Assembly (NCBI GenBank): GCA_027487315.1
Contig: JAIYDW010000131.1
Coordinates: 1 to 64,000 of the forward strand
DNA: 64,000 nt
DNA from: Verrucomicrobiaceae bacterium
GTDB lineage: Bacteria; Verrucomicrobiota; Verrucomicrobiia; Verrucomicrobiales; Verrucomicrobiaceae
Reading direction: 5' to 3'
Under the pieces are notes generated by a model, which did no database searches, was not told the origin of the DNA, and was given only the letters and a program-made list of their open reading frames with translations. Positions 25,137-34,534 of the stretch are shown here, in pieces. How positions within the stretch are numbered: the first letter of the stretch is position 1; every line of letters begins with the position of its first letter. The translations under genes and the position numbers were made by a program.

Positions 25137-26858
25137 ATGAAGCGCATTTTGCTATTCCTCACGGTCTTGCTGCTCACCTCGCTGGCCGCGTTGCACGCCG
25201 CCGAACCCTACCCAACTCCTGTCGCGCTCTGGAAGGACTACGACCCCAATCAGGGCGACTTCAAAGAGGAGATCGTGAAGGTGGAAACAAAAGACGGCAT
25301 CTTCAACCGGGACGCCTACATCAGCGCGTATGTGCTCGGTGAGGAGGTTCGTGTTTACTGCCGCTACCGGGTGAAGACCGGTGCGACGAAAGCTCCGGGC
25401 CTGATGGTGGTGCATGGTTGGATGGGCGCTCCGGAGCCGGACAAGAGGTATGTCGAGGACGGCTGGGCGGTGATGGCGCATGACTACTGTGGCAAGACGG
25501 GAAGCCGGCCTCATTTCACGAAGTATCCGGAGAAGCTGCGGCATGGGAACATGGATCGAACGGTGGCAGGACCGGCGCGGGCGAAGGACCTGGATGGAAA
25601 GGAAATCACCGATCCGAAGCAGACCTCCGACTATGTGTGGTATGCCATCCAGCGGCGGGTGCTGAGCTATCTCGAGCAGCAGAAGGAAGTGGATCGCACG
25701 CGGCTCGGGGCGACGGGCTATTCGTATGGCGGCACGCTGATGTGGAATCTCGCCACCGATCCGCGGGTGAAGGCCGTCGCGGCTTACTTCGGCATCGGCT
25801 ACAACGACTACTACCGCGACAAGCAGGTCTGGCTTTACAACGTGCCTTACGTCGAGCCGCCGAAGTCGCCGGGCGAGGAGATCATCCTGGCTTCCATCGC
25901 GCCTGAGACCCATGTGCCCTTCATCACGGCGGCGACCTTGTTTTTGAATGGCTCAAACGATCATCATGGCGGGCATGAACGCGGCCTGGAGAGCTTCAAG
26001 AAGTTTCCGAAGGGCGTGTCGTGGTCGTTTGCGATTCAAGCACGCGGACATCACGACACCGAGAAGATCGGCCACAACACGAAGTTTTGGTTGGAGAAGC
26101 ATGTGCTCGGCAAAGACGTGGTCTGGCCGGAGCATGCGAAGTCGGAGATCCGTCTGGATGCCGACGGCGTGCCGGAACTCGTCATCACGCCGGCCTCACC
26201 CAATGCCGTGCTCAAGGTGGAGATGTTTTACGCGCTCAAGAACCCATGCAGCTACGCCCGTTCCTGGCGCGACACTCCTAGCGTGCAGCAGGGCCAGCAG
26301 TGGGTGGCCAAGATGCCGGTCCTGAATGTGGACGACTATGTCTTCGGTTACGCCAACATCACTTACGACACGACGATCGTGCGCTCGACCGACTTCAACG
26401 CAGCGATCCCTGCCAAGCTCGGCAAGGCACGGGCCACCGACAAGCCATCGAGCGATCTTTCCGACAGCGGTTACAGCGCCTGGAGCAACATCGCCGAACT
26501 CGAAGGTCCCCAAGGCATCAAGGGATTTCGTCCCACGAACAGCGGTCGCGGCTCCGGCACCGAGCAACTGCACGATCCCAAATGGCAAGCCCCGGCCAAC
26601 TCGCGGCTGAGCTTCAAGTTCTACTGCACCGAGCCGCAGACTGTGGTCCTCACCGCCGCGGATCACAACGCGGTCGAGCTTGAGATCACCGCCTCCGACC
26701 ACTGGCAAGAGATGACCATCTCCCACGAGCGCCTCAGCAACCGCTTCAACCAGAAGCCGATGTCCAACTGGTCCAGCGTGGGCAAAATTCACTTTCTGCC
26801 CAAACAAGGCTCAGATTTGACCAAGGTAATTTTTGCCGATTTCAAGTGGGTGCCCTGA
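25137..26858 (+). CDS. Exported alpha/beta hydrolase (acetylxylan esterase/dienelactone hydrolase type) with C-terminal beta domain
   Basis: 573 residues from ATG 25137, the start that gives a signal peptide ending at LHAAEP; an in-frame ATG at 25056 is less likely. The hydrolase domain (~60-330) has HGWMGAPEP, the nucleophile elbow GYSYGG, the Asp strand LFLNGSNDHHG and the His in ARGHHDT. Residues ~340-570 are a beta-rich domain, probably sugar-binding. Likely removes acetyl or other acyl groups from the glycan; the substrate is not visible. It is 118 bp after the O-acetylesterase. Confidence 0.8.
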   Translation: MKRILLFLTVLLLTSLAALHAAEPYPTPVALWKDYDPNQGDFKEEIVKVETKDGIFNRDAYISAYVLGEEVRVYCRYRVKTGATKAPGLMVVHGWMGAPEPDKRYVEDGWAVMAHDYCGKTGSRPHFTKYPEKLRHGNMDRTVAGPARAKDLDGKEITDPKQTSDYVWYAIQRRVLSYLEQQKEVDRTRLGATGYSYGGTLMWNLATDPRVKAVAAYFGIGYNDYYRDKQVWLYNVPYVEPPKSPGEEIILASIAPETHVPFITAATLFLNGSNDHHGGHERGLESFKKFPKGVSWSFAIQARGHHDTEKIGHNTKFWLEKHVLGKDVVWPEHAKSEIRLDADGVPELVITPASPNAVLKVEMFYALKNPCSYARSWRDTPSVQQGQQWVAKMPVLNVDDYVFGYANITYDTTIVRSTDFNAAIPAKLGKARATDKPSSDLSDSGYSAWSNIAELEGPQGIKGFRPTNSGRGSGTEQLHDPKWQAPANSRLSFKFYCTEPQTVVLTAADHNAVELEITASDHWQEMTISHERLSNRFNQKPMSNWSSVGKIHFLPKQGSDLTKVIFADFKWVP

Positions 26859-26951
26859 GCCCACACGAGTGAGGACATTCGATCCATGAAAACCATTCTC
26901 TGGGTTGAGAGGATTCGACAAGCGCATTCAAAAATGTAATCTTAGCCCCCT

Positions 26952-27914
26952 ATGTCCAAGCCTAGCCGTCGTCGACTTCTTCAACTTGCTGCTTTGGCTC
27001 CGTTCGGGGCCGTGAGAGCACATGCTGCCTATTTGCCGAACCCGAGTACGGGCAAAGCACGCTTCACGTCGACGCTGAATGCGTATTCGTTTCTTGAGCA
27101 GCTCAATGCCAATATCGCCGATCCCAAGATGGGCATCGACCTCTTTGGCGTGTGCGATTTCTGCGTGAAGCATGACATCGAGGCCGTGGATCTCACCGGC
27201 TACTTCTTCCCCGGCTACCCGAACGCACCGTCGGACGATTACATCGCCCGAATCAAGCGCTACACCCATGATCGCGGCATCACGATCAGCGGCACGGGGG
27301 TGAAAAACGACTTCGCCACGGCGGACAAGGCCGTGCGTGCCGAGGGCGTGGCTTTGACAAAGCTCTGGATCGAGGTGGCAGCGCGGCTCGGTGCGCCGGT
27401 GGTGCGTGTGTTTGCCGGTCCGCAGCAAAAGAATCCGAAGGACTGGCAGGGCGCCGCTGGTGGTGCCTCACGTGCCGAGGTGGAGAAGTGGATGGCCGAG
27501 GCGCTGCGCGAGTGCGCGGAGCATGGCGAGAAGTTCGGGGTCATCATCGCCGTTCAAAATCATGGCGACTTCCTCAGCACTGGCCCGGAGCACGTCAGCC
27601 TGTTGAAGCGGGTCGATCACGCCTGGTGCGGAGCGCTTGTGGACACTGGCAAGTATTTCACCGACGACCCGTATGCTGACATCGCGATGATGGTGCCGCA
27701 CGCGGTGAACTGGCAGATCAAGGAAACGCTCGGAAGCAGCCTCAAAACACCGCCCGCCGACTTCAAGAAGCTCGCGAAGCTCATCCACGACGGCGGCTAT
27801 CGCGGCTTCGTGCCCATCGAAACGCTCGCCATGGGCCGCAAGGACTACGATCCCGCCGCCGAAGTTGTGAAAGTGCTCGCGGCGATGCGTGCGGCGATCG
27901 CGGAATTGAAGTGA
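26952..27914 (+). CDS. Exported sugar phosphate isomerase/epimerase-like TIM barrel (AP_endonuc_2)
   Basis: 320 residues. The start SRRRLLQLAALAPFG is Tat-like, with RR followed by a hydrophobic stretch ending at AHAA. The rest is the xylose-isomerase-like TIM barrel: YSFLEQL, IEAVDLTGYF, VRVFAGP, IAVQNHGDFL, ALVDTGKYF and VNWQIKE carry the metal-binding carboxylates and His. Members epimerise or isomerise free or phosphorylated sugars. Export suggests work on a free sugar in the periplasm, perhaps on the product of the FAD oxidoreductases (inference). Confidence 0.82.
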   Translation: MSKPSRRRLLQLAALAPFGAVRAHAAYLPNPSTGKARFTSTLNAYSFLEQLNANIADPKMGIDLFGVCDFCVKHDIEAVDLTGYFFPGYPNAPSDDYIARIKRYTHDRGITISGTGVKNDFATADKAVRAEGVALTKLWIEVAARLGAPVVRVFAGPQQKNPKDWQGAAGGASRAEVEKWMAEALRECAEHGEKFGVIIAVQNHGDFLSTGPEHVSLLKRVDHAWCGALVDTGKYFTDDPYADIAMMVPHAVNWQIKETLGSSLKTPPADFKKLAKLIHDGGYRGFVPIETLAMGRKDYDPAAEVVKVLAAMRAAIAELK

Positions 27915-27942
27915 CAGGCTGTTTGCGCATCCTTTCCCAACC

Positions 27943-28836
27943 ATGAAACTCATCGTCTTGCTCTTTGCGGCTCTTGTTGGCCCGATCATTGCCGCGGAAC
28001 CCATCCGCGTGCTCGTGTGGGACGAGCAGCAGCCGCAGCAAAAGGAGGGCTATGGTGAAAAGTTCCTCGGCGAGACCATTGCCGCGCATCTGGCGAAGCT
28101 GCCGGGGCTTTCGGTGAAAACGGCGAAGCTCGATGAGGCGGATCAAGGTCTTTCCGATGCTGCGCTGGATGCCACCGATGTGATCATCTTTTGGTGTCAT
28201 CGCCGCGTGAAGGATCAGGACGATGCCCGCATGGAAGCCGTCGTGAAGCGTGTGATGGAGGGGAAAATCGGTTTCATCGGTTTGCACTCCACGCATTGGG
28301 GCAAGCCGTTTGTGCGGCTGATGCAGGAGCGGGCCAAGGCGGATGCGGTCAAGGCCTTGCCCGAAGCCGAACGTGCGACGGCGAAGTGGGAATTCCTGAA
28401 TGAATCGCCGTATTACAAGGGCGTCGGTCGTGCAGCCCGCGTCACCCCCTTTGTCGAGAAGAGCGAAGGCAACGTGTGGAAGCTCACCCTGCCAGCGTGC
28501 GTCTTCCCCGTGTATCGCAATGACGGCATGCCCTCACATGTCACCACGCTGCTACCGCAGCATCCCATCGCCGCTGGTTTGCCCGCGAAGTGGGACATCC
28601 CGCGCACGGAGATGTATGGCGAGCCCTTCCACGTGCCTCCGCCCGACGAGGTCGTGTTCGAGGAAAAGTGGGACAAAGGCGAGCACTTCCGCAGCGGCTG
28701 CGTGTGGCAGGTGGGCAAGGGCCGCGTTTTCTACTTCCGTCCCGGGCACGAGACCTATGGCATCTTCAAGCAAGCCGAGACGCTGCGGGTGGTTGAAAAT
28801 GCGGTGCGGTGGATGAGCCCACCCATCAAACCATGA
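27943..28836 (+). CDS. Exported ThuA-domain protein
   Basis: 297 residues with signal peptide MKLIVLLFAALVGPIIAAE. The ThuA fold (class I glutamine amidotransferase-like) follows: IRVLVWDEQQPQQ, DVIIFWCHRR, IGFIGLHSTH, and GRVFYFRPGHET. ThuA proteins occur in trehalose or sugar-use clusters and are linked to keto-sugar metabolism, but the catalysed step is poorly defined. It lies 28 bp after the TIM-barrel gene, and its stop overlaps the start of the next gene (ATGA). Confidence 0.85.
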   Translation: MKLIVLLFAALVGPIIAAEPIRVLVWDEQQPQQKEGYGEKFLGETIAAHLAKLPGLSVKTAKLDEADQGLSDAALDATDVIIFWCHRRVKDQDDARMEAVVKRVMEGKIGFIGLHSTHWGKPFVRLMQERAKADAVKALPEAERATAKWEFLNESPYYKGVGRAARVTPFVEKSEGNVWKLTLPACVFPVYRNDGMPSHVTTLLPQHPIAAGLPAKWDIPRTEMYGEPFHVPPPDEVVFEEKWDKGEHFRSGCVWQVGKGRVFYFRPGHETYGIFKQAETLRVVENAVRWMSPPIKP

Positions 28837-30077
28837 ATACCCGCCGCCAATTCATCACCACTGTTGCTGGAGCTGCTGCTGTCTCGTCGAAGGCCAGTGG
28901 GGCTGAGGAGCCCAAGCCCGAGATTCGTTACTCGATGAATCCCAAGCCGCCGAAGATCGGGCCGCACACGGGGACTTTGGATGTTTTTGTTCAGCAGCTG
29001 AAGCCGCGAGGTGAGCGGCCGCTTTCGTTTCTCAAAGACGAGCATGGGGATCTCGCGACCTGGAAGGCCAAAGCGCGGGCGAAGATGCTGGAGTTGTTTC
29101 ACTACACGCCGGAGAAGTGCGAGCCGCAGGCGGAAGTGATTTCGCGGAAGGACTGCGGTGATTACATCCGCGAGGAAATCTGCTTCAACACGACGCCTGT
29201 GTTTCGCGTGCCGGGCACGGTTTTGATCCCGAAGGGCCTCACCAAGCCCGCGCCTGCGGTGGTGCTGCTGCATTCGCATGGGGCCTACTACATGTGGGGC
29301 CGCGAACGCGAATTGGAGGGCGATGACGTGCATCCCACGCTCATCGAGATGCGGGAATCCTACGGAAAGAAGGCTATCGGCACGGAAATGGTGCGGCGAG
29401 GTTATGTGGTGATCAGCATCGACATGTTTTTCTGGGGCGAGCGCCGCATGGTGCTGGAAGACGATCCCCTGGAGTGGAAGGAGCGGCCTGCGGGCATCAG
29501 CAGCGAGTCGGTGGTGAAGTTCAACCAGCGCAGCAATGCCAGCGAGCAGCTCATGGGTCGCACTTTGCTCAGCGCGGGCGTGACCTGGGCGGGCATCCTA
29601 GCGTGGGACGACCTCCGCACCGTGGACTACCTCGTGACGCGGCCCGAGGTGGACCCGCAGCGTCTCGGCTGCGTGGGCCACAGCGTCGGCGGACTGCGCA
29701 CCGCCTACCTCGCGGCCCTGGATGATCGGATCAAAGCGGCGGTCGTGTGCGGCTGGATGTGCTCCTTTCCAAACCAGCTCGCCAAGCACATCCGCAGCAC
29801 CATCGGCCACACCAAGATCATCCCGGGCATCTACCGCCTCATGGATCACCCCGACATCGCCTCCATCGCGATGCCCACGCCGCTCATGGTCATCAATGGC
29901 ATCCAGGACTTCTTGTTCGAGCCTGATGGCGTCCGTGCCGCTCATGAGAAACTGGCGAAATGCTACGCCAAAGCCGGTGCGCCCGATCACTTCAAAGGCA
30001 TCATCGAAGAGCGCCCACATGAGTTCAATGCCGAACGCCAGGCGGATGCTTGGGCGTGGTTTGATAAGTGGCTATGA
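28833..30077 (+). CDS. Exported alpha/beta hydrolase (acetyl xylan esterase-like family)
   Basis: 414 residues from ATG 28833, overlapping the ThuA stop by the ATGA pattern. A Tat signal (RRQFITTVAGAAAVSS) opens the protein. Family features are VVLLHSHGAYY (oxyanion region), CVGHSVGGLRT with the nucleophile Ser, VINGIQDFLFEP (Asp) and ERPHEFN (His). It resembles the Abhydrolase_7/AXE1 group of secreted esterases. It is the third or fourth esterase of the cluster, which suggests a heavily acylated substrate. Confidence 0.8.
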   Translation: MNTRRQFITTVAGAAAVSSKASGAEEPKPEIRYSMNPKPPKIGPHTGTLDVFVQQLKPRGERPLSFLKDEHGDLATWKAKARAKMLELFHYTPEKCEPQAEVISRKDCGDYIREEICFNTTPVFRVPGTVLIPKGLTKPAPAVVLLHSHGAYYMWGRERELEGDDVHPTLIEMRESYGKKAIGTEMVRRGYVVISIDMFFWGERRMVLEDDPLEWKERPAGISSESVVKFNQRSNASEQLMGRTLLSAGVTWAGILAWDDLRTVDYLVTRPEVDPQRLGCVGHSVGGLRTAYLAALDDRIKAAVVCGWMCSFPNQLAKHIRSTIGHTKIIPGIYRLMDHPDIASIAMPTPLMVINGIQDFLFEPDGVRAAHEKLAKCYAKAGAPDHFKGIIEERPHEFNAERQADAWAWFDKWL

Positions 30078-30171
30078 ATCGACAAAAGAATGGGGACAGA
30101 AGAATCGTCTTTTAATTGTTCCGCCACCATGCTCGTGCCTTTCATGAATTGGAGCGAACAGCACCTACCCC
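30078..30171. repeat. Short intergenic repeat-like segment
   Basis: The 94-bp gap contains AAAAGAATGGGGACAGAAGA near 30085-30105, made of two imperfect copies of an ACARAAGAAT word. It looks like the AATGGGGACAGAA-type repeats scattered in some bacterial genomes, but only one copy is in this window, so this is a weak call. Confidence 0.2.
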
Positions 30172-31488
30172 ATGATCTCGTCCCTCACCCACATCTTGAC
30201 CTTGGCCCTTCTTATCACTGGAAGCCTTCTGCGAGCCGAAATGCCGCCTGAGGTCGCCAAAGCGCTGCTGGAACAAAAAGCCGCCACCCCTTTGCAGCCG
30301 CCCGAAGTCGAGGTGGTGCGTGTCAAGACCAGCGAGGAACTGGAGCAGGCGATCCGGGCCATGAAATCGGGACAAACCATTCTGCTCGCTGCGGGAGAAT
30401 ACCGCATCACCCACGACCTCGTGCTGGGTGCCAATACACCGGAGCCGCTGCGCAACATCGCCTTCCGTGGCGAGACCGGAAAGCGCGAGGACGTCGTCAT
30501 TCGTGGGCCGGGGCAGGAGAACACGGAGGGGAATCCACAGAGCTGCTTCCAGTTCAACAACGTGGATGGTGCGCTCGTCGCCGACATGTCCATCGGCGAC
30601 TTCTTCCATCACCCCATCATGCTGCATGGCCGATTCGGCTGCCGGGCCGTGCGCATGCGCAATCTCCGACTCTTCGACGCCGGCCAGCAGTTTGTGAAAG
30701 GCACCAGCGGCGGATTGGGCCGCATCGGTGCGAAGGATTGCATCGTCGAGTACTGCCTCATCGAATACACCGACATCGGCCCCATCGCGAATCAGGGCTA
30801 CACGCAAGGCGTGGACATCCATCGTGGCGACCGCAACATCGTCCGCGACTGCGTCTTTCGGAACATGCACGTGAAGCCGGGGCTGAGGTTCCAGCACGGG
30901 CCGGCCGTGCTCATGTGGAATGACTCGCGCGACTCCATCGTCGAGCGCTGCGTCTTTCTCGACTGCGACCGCGGTGTCCAATTCGGCGTGAATGAAAAAC
31001 CCAAAGACGGCCCCAGTGACCACTCCGGCGGCGTCATTCGGAACAACTTCTTCTACACCTCACGCCGCATCACCAATGCCGACGCGCCGATTCTGGCCTG
31101 GAACTCACCCGGCACGAAGATTCTGCACAACACCATCCTCACCAATGGCACCTGTCCCAACGCCATCGAGTATCGCTTCGCCAACACCAAGGGCGTGATC
31201 ATCGCCAACAACCTGGCCGACGCCAAGATCCTCTCCCGCAACGACGCTGAAGCGGAGGTGTATGGCAACTTCACCCACGCGACTCCCGCGATGTTTGCCA
31301 ATCCCGCTGCTTGCGATCTGCATTTGAAATCGCCTGTCGCTGGCATCGTCGGCGCTGCGGAAAAGCTGCGCCCGCCTTTGACCGCCGCCGATTGCGCCGA
31401 CGACTTCAACGGCCACCCACGTCGCAAAGATGCCGCCAGCGACATCGGCGCCGCAGAACATCGAAACACGCCCGCCGCGAAGGAGTAA
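30172..31488 (+). CDS. Exported right-handed beta-helix protein (second copy type)
   Basis: 438 residues with signal peptide MISSLTHILTLALLITGSLLRAE. The helix region has SGQTILLAAGEYR at ~66-78, the usual start of pectin-lyase-like folds, then coils with FQFNNVDGALVADMS, CIVEYCLIEY, IVRDCVFRNM, SIVERCVFLDC and GVIIANNLA, and an end piece with FNGHPRR and DIGAAE found in DUF1565/DUF5123-type proteins. Likely binds or cleaves a polysaccharide outside the cytoplasm. Only distantly like the first beta-helix protein of the cluster. Confidence 0.8.
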   Translation: MISSLTHILTLALLITGSLLRAEMPPEVAKALLEQKAATPLQPPEVEVVRVKTSEELEQAIRAMKSGQTILLAAGEYRITHDLVLGANTPEPLRNIAFRGETGKREDVVIRGPGQENTEGNPQSCFQFNNVDGALVADMSIGDFFHHPIMLHGRFGCRAVRMRNLRLFDAGQQFVKGTSGGLGRIGAKDCIVEYCLIEYTDIGPIANQGYTQGVDIHRGDRNIVRDCVFRNMHVKPGLRFQHGPAVLMWNDSRDSIVERCVFLDCDRGVQFGVNEKPKDGPSDHSGGVIRNNFFYTSRRITNADAPILAWNSPGTKILHNTILTNGTCPNAIEYRFANTKGVIIANNLADAKILSRNDAEAEVYGNFTHATPAMFANPAACDLHLKSPVAGIVGAAEKLRPPLTAADCADDFNGHPRRKDAASDIGAAEHRNTPAAKE

Positions 31489-31569
31489 GGGCATGAAGCG
31501 AATGCCTGGACACCTTTCCAACCGACCAACCCATCTCATCACTGCCCACCAGCGGCATTGATCAACCTT

Positions 31570-32763
31570 ATGAAACTGCTTTTCACCCACGTTACGGCCA
31601 TTCTTCCTGACCGCCTCATGGAGGAGGCTTGGGTGCTGTGTGAGAAGGGCAAGATCGTGTCGATCTCAACGAAGAAGCCGAAGGTGACTGCGGAGACGCA
31701 GATCGTGGATGGGCGAGGTGGGTATCTGTCGCCGGGTTTCATCGACATTCATGTGCATGGTGGCGATGGGGCGGACTTCATGGATGGGACGAGTGAGGCA
31801 GTGCGTGTGGCCTGTCGAGCGCATGCACGGCATGGCACGACGACGATCTTTCCGACGACCACCACGGGCTCGCCGGAGCAGATTCATGCGATGCTGGACG
31901 CGGCGAAGGCGGTGCAGACCGAGCGATGCGTTGAAAACGGGGCGCGAATTGCGGGCGTGCATCTTTACGGGCCGTTTTTTGCGGAGGACAAGGTGGGCTG
32001 CCATTCGGTGGAGGGTCGGAGAGAGCCGATGGCGGCGGAGTATCGGGCTTACTTTGAAAAAGGCATCGTGCGCATCGCCACCTGCGCGGCGGAGTTGCCG
32101 GGAGCGGGCGAGTTTTATCGGGAGGCGAAGAAACGCCGCTGTTTGATCACCTGCGGTCACTCGAACGCCAGTTGGCCGGAGATGGCGGCGGCGTTCAAGG
32201 CGGGAATGCGGCATGTGGACCACTTTTGGTGTGCGATGAGCAACGTGGCCTCGGTGCGTTCACGACTCGGCGTGCCGATGCGCGGGAGCATGCTCGAGTT
32301 TGTGCTGGGCACGGCGGAGATGAGCACGGAGGTGATCGCGGATGGCTGCCACCTTGCGCCGGAGTTGCTGGAGTTCGCGTTTCGTCTCAAAGGACCGCGC
32401 AAGCTGTGCCTTGCGACGGATGCGAACCGGGCGCTGGATCTGCCGCCGGGAAACTATCGCTTTGGCGCAGCGGAGGACGGCTCATGGCTGGAGAGCGATG
32501 GCCGCGTGGGCTGGGCTCCGGGTCGCATGAACTTGGCCAGCAGCATTGTGGGGATGGATCACATGGTGAGGCAAATGAAACGGGACACCTCGGCGACGCT
32601 GCCGGAGGTTGTGCGCATGGCCAGCCTCACGCCCGCCGAACTGACGGGCATCGCGAAACAAACGGGCAGCCTCGAAGCAGGCAAAAACGCTGATGTGGTC
32701 CTGTTGAGCCGAAAACTTGATGTTCGCCGCGTCTTCATTGGCGGTAATGAGATGACGCTGTGA
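31570..32763 (+). CDS. nagA: NagA-like amidohydrolase (N-acetylglucosamine-6-phosphate deacetylase family) lacking the metal-ligand Glu
   Basis: 397 residues from ATG 31570. The amidohydrolase barrel is clear: SPGFIDIHVHGG (His61, His63), GHSNA, MRHVDHFWCAMSN, IADGCHLAPE and the catalytic Asp of ATDANRA, then the C-terminal GSLEAGKNADVV strand. The canonical HxEGPF motif reads HLYGPFF: Tyr133 replaces the metal-binding Glu. Family members deacetylate GlcNAc-6-P in the cytoplasm. Here the change implies a different metal centre or another N-acyl sugar. No signal peptide, unlike most of its neighbours. Confidence 0.82.
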   Translation: MKLLFTHVTAILPDRLMEEAWVLCEKGKIVSISTKKPKVTAETQIVDGRGGYLSPGFIDIHVHGGDGADFMDGTSEAVRVACRAHARHGTTTIFPTTTTGSPEQIHAMLDAAKAVQTERCVENGARIAGVHLYGPFFAEDKVGCHSVEGRREPMAAEYRAYFEKGIVRIATCAAELPGAGEFYREAKKRRCLITCGHSNASWPEMAAAFKAGMRHVDHFWCAMSNVASVRSRLGVPMRGSMLEFVLGTAEMSTEVIADGCHLAPELLEFAFRLKGPRKLCLATDANRALDLPPGNYRFGAAEDGSWLESDGRVGWAPGRMNLASSIVGMDHMVRQMKRDTSATLPEVVRMASLTPAELTGIAKQTGSLEAGKNADVVLLSRKLDVRRVFIGGNEMTL

Positions 32764-32807
32764 CTTTTTCAGGTGAAGCCGCCCCCATTCAAATCGCTTA
32801 ACGTCGA

Positions 32808-34484
32808 ATGAAACCCTCCATCGTCTTTCTTACTGCCTTGCTGCTCAAACTCACCGTGGCGCTGCATGCCGAAGATGGTGGGCTTGCATGGATCGTTCAA
32901 TACGAAAGCAAATCCCCGCCCGCATCGCCGTGGAAATCGATTGGCCAAGCAAACGCCAAGCTCGAAGGCGGCGCATTGCATTTGAGTGACGACTCCAAAG
33001 ACGACATGGGTGCCTTTGAAGCCGAGTGGACGGGCGATCTCGATGGCAAGGAGATCATCGTGGAGGCGCGGGTGAAGCTGGTGAGCATGGTCGGGCATCG
33101 GGACTCGCCGACGGCGACGTGGCCGCAGCGGGATGGGGCACCGATTTGCATTCAGGTGAGCGATGGAAAGCATGAAGAGGGCATCTTGCTCACGCCAGCG
33201 CAGGACAAGCACCCCGAGGCCGCGAAAGGGTATGTGCGTACGCTGACGGATCGCTTTGCTCAGGCGGACACGCGGGATGCCTTTCACACCTATCGGCTCA
33301 TCATTCGTGGCGAGGACATGGCAGTCGAGTTGGATGGCAAACGCATCATCGAAGGGCGCGATGCCTTTTGGCGACCCGCGACCTCACCGCGCAAGTTCAT
33401 CCGCTTTGGCTCCACCTCGAAGCCGTTCACGGGCGAGGCGAAGTGGGAGTTTGTGCGGCTCGGTTTGCGGCCTGCGGTGAGTGCGGCCGTGGAGAAGTCG
33501 CCGCTGAAAATCACCGTCAGCGAGCCGTGGCCGCTCAACGTGGACAAAAAGAACACCGAATCGCGCCCCTACCTCTACGACATGGGCCAGGGCCTGCTTT
33601 TGACCAGCAATCCGCAAGGCAGCGATGCCTTGCTGGAGCCCTACATCGTTCGCCGCAGCACGGACGCTGGCAAAACGTGGCAGGCAGTGCCGGGCACCGA
33701 ACAAAACAGCGATTCACCGCAGGAACTCGTGCGCCTCGCCGATGGGCGTATCCTCGGGCCATCGCGTTGGACACGCTTGCAGCCGGATGGCACGCTCAGG
33801 GGCAAGACCTCGCTCCTCGATGCCAAGGCGGAGAACCTCACCATGCACGACAGCACCATCACGCTGCCTGCCGAGTTCATGCCCGCAAAGACCGGTGAAG
33901 TGCTCCTCTTTGAGCGCCACATTTGGGCCGAGAAAGATGGCAGCATTACGGCTGTCGCGTGGAGCCGCACGAATCAACGCGATGCCGAGAGGCGCTTTGT
34001 CGTCACACGCCAGACGCATTTGCTGCGCAGCGCCGATCTCGGCAAAACTTGGACGCACCTCGCGCACGTCGGTCTCGGTGGCGAGCCCGCCGTTGTGCGG
34101 CTGAGCGACAGCGAATGGCTCGCGGTCACGCGGCCCGATGCGCACATGTCGAACCTCCTTCAGCATCGCTCGTTCGATGGCGGCAAGACGTGGAAGTTCG
34201 AGCGCACGCTGGAAGAAGGCAGCGTCATGCCTGACCTCGTGCTCATGAGCAACGGCGTGCTCGCGTGCAGCTATGGCCGCCCCGTTTCCAATCTCATGTT
34301 CAGCCTCGATGGCGGCCGCACCTGGCGTGATCACCGCATCATCTCCGACCGCGCCAATTTCAACTACACCGCCATCCGCGAGATCAGCCCAGGTCGCCTG
34401 CTTTACATGCACGACGGCCAGATTCCCGGGACTCTGGCGCGGATTAACTCGCTCTACATTGAGGTGGAGAAAGTGAAGCCTTGA
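32808..34484 (+). CDS. Exported sialidase-like protein with N-terminal LamG-like domain
   Basis: 558 residues with signal peptide MKPSIVFLTALLLKLTVALHAE. Residues ~22-225 form a jelly-roll of the concanavalin/DUF1080 type, with YRLIIRGEDMAVELDGKRI. Residues ~240-555 are a BNR propeller with Asp boxes STDAGKTW, SADLGKTW, SFDGGKTW and SLDGGRTW and the late YTAIREISPGRLLYMHD segment. There is no YRIP motif, so true sialidase activity is uncertain. Last gene of the one-direction cluster; the next gene is convergent after 50 bp. Confidence 0.8.
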   Translation: MKPSIVFLTALLLKLTVALHAEDGGLAWIVQYESKSPPASPWKSIGQANAKLEGGALHLSDDSKDDMGAFEAEWTGDLDGKEIIVEARVKLVSMVGHRDSPTATWPQRDGAPICIQVSDGKHEEGILLTPAQDKHPEAAKGYVRTLTDRFAQADTRDAFHTYRLIIRGEDMAVELDGKRIIEGRDAFWRPATSPRKFIRFGSTSKPFTGEAKWEFVRLGLRPAVSAAVEKSPLKITVSEPWPLNVDKKNTESRPYLYDMGQGLLLTSNPQGSDALLEPYIVRRSTDAGKTWQAVPGTEQNSDSPQELVRLADGRILGPSRWTRLQPDGTLRGKTSLLDAKAENLTMHDSTITLPAEFMPAKTGEVLLFERHIWAEKDGSITAVAWSRTNQRDAERRFVVTRQTHLLRSADLGKTWTHLAHVGLGGEPAVVRLSDSEWLAVTRPDAHMSNLLQHRSFDGGKTWKFERTLEEGSVMPDLVLMSNGVLACSYGRPVSNLMFSLDGGRTWRDHRIISDRANFNYTAIREISPGRLLYMHDGQIPGTLARINSLYIEVEKVKP

Positions 34485-34534
34485 GCAACCAAGCCTCTGC
34501 ACCTCTCAAGCACCTCGAAATTCGGAATCCGGGT

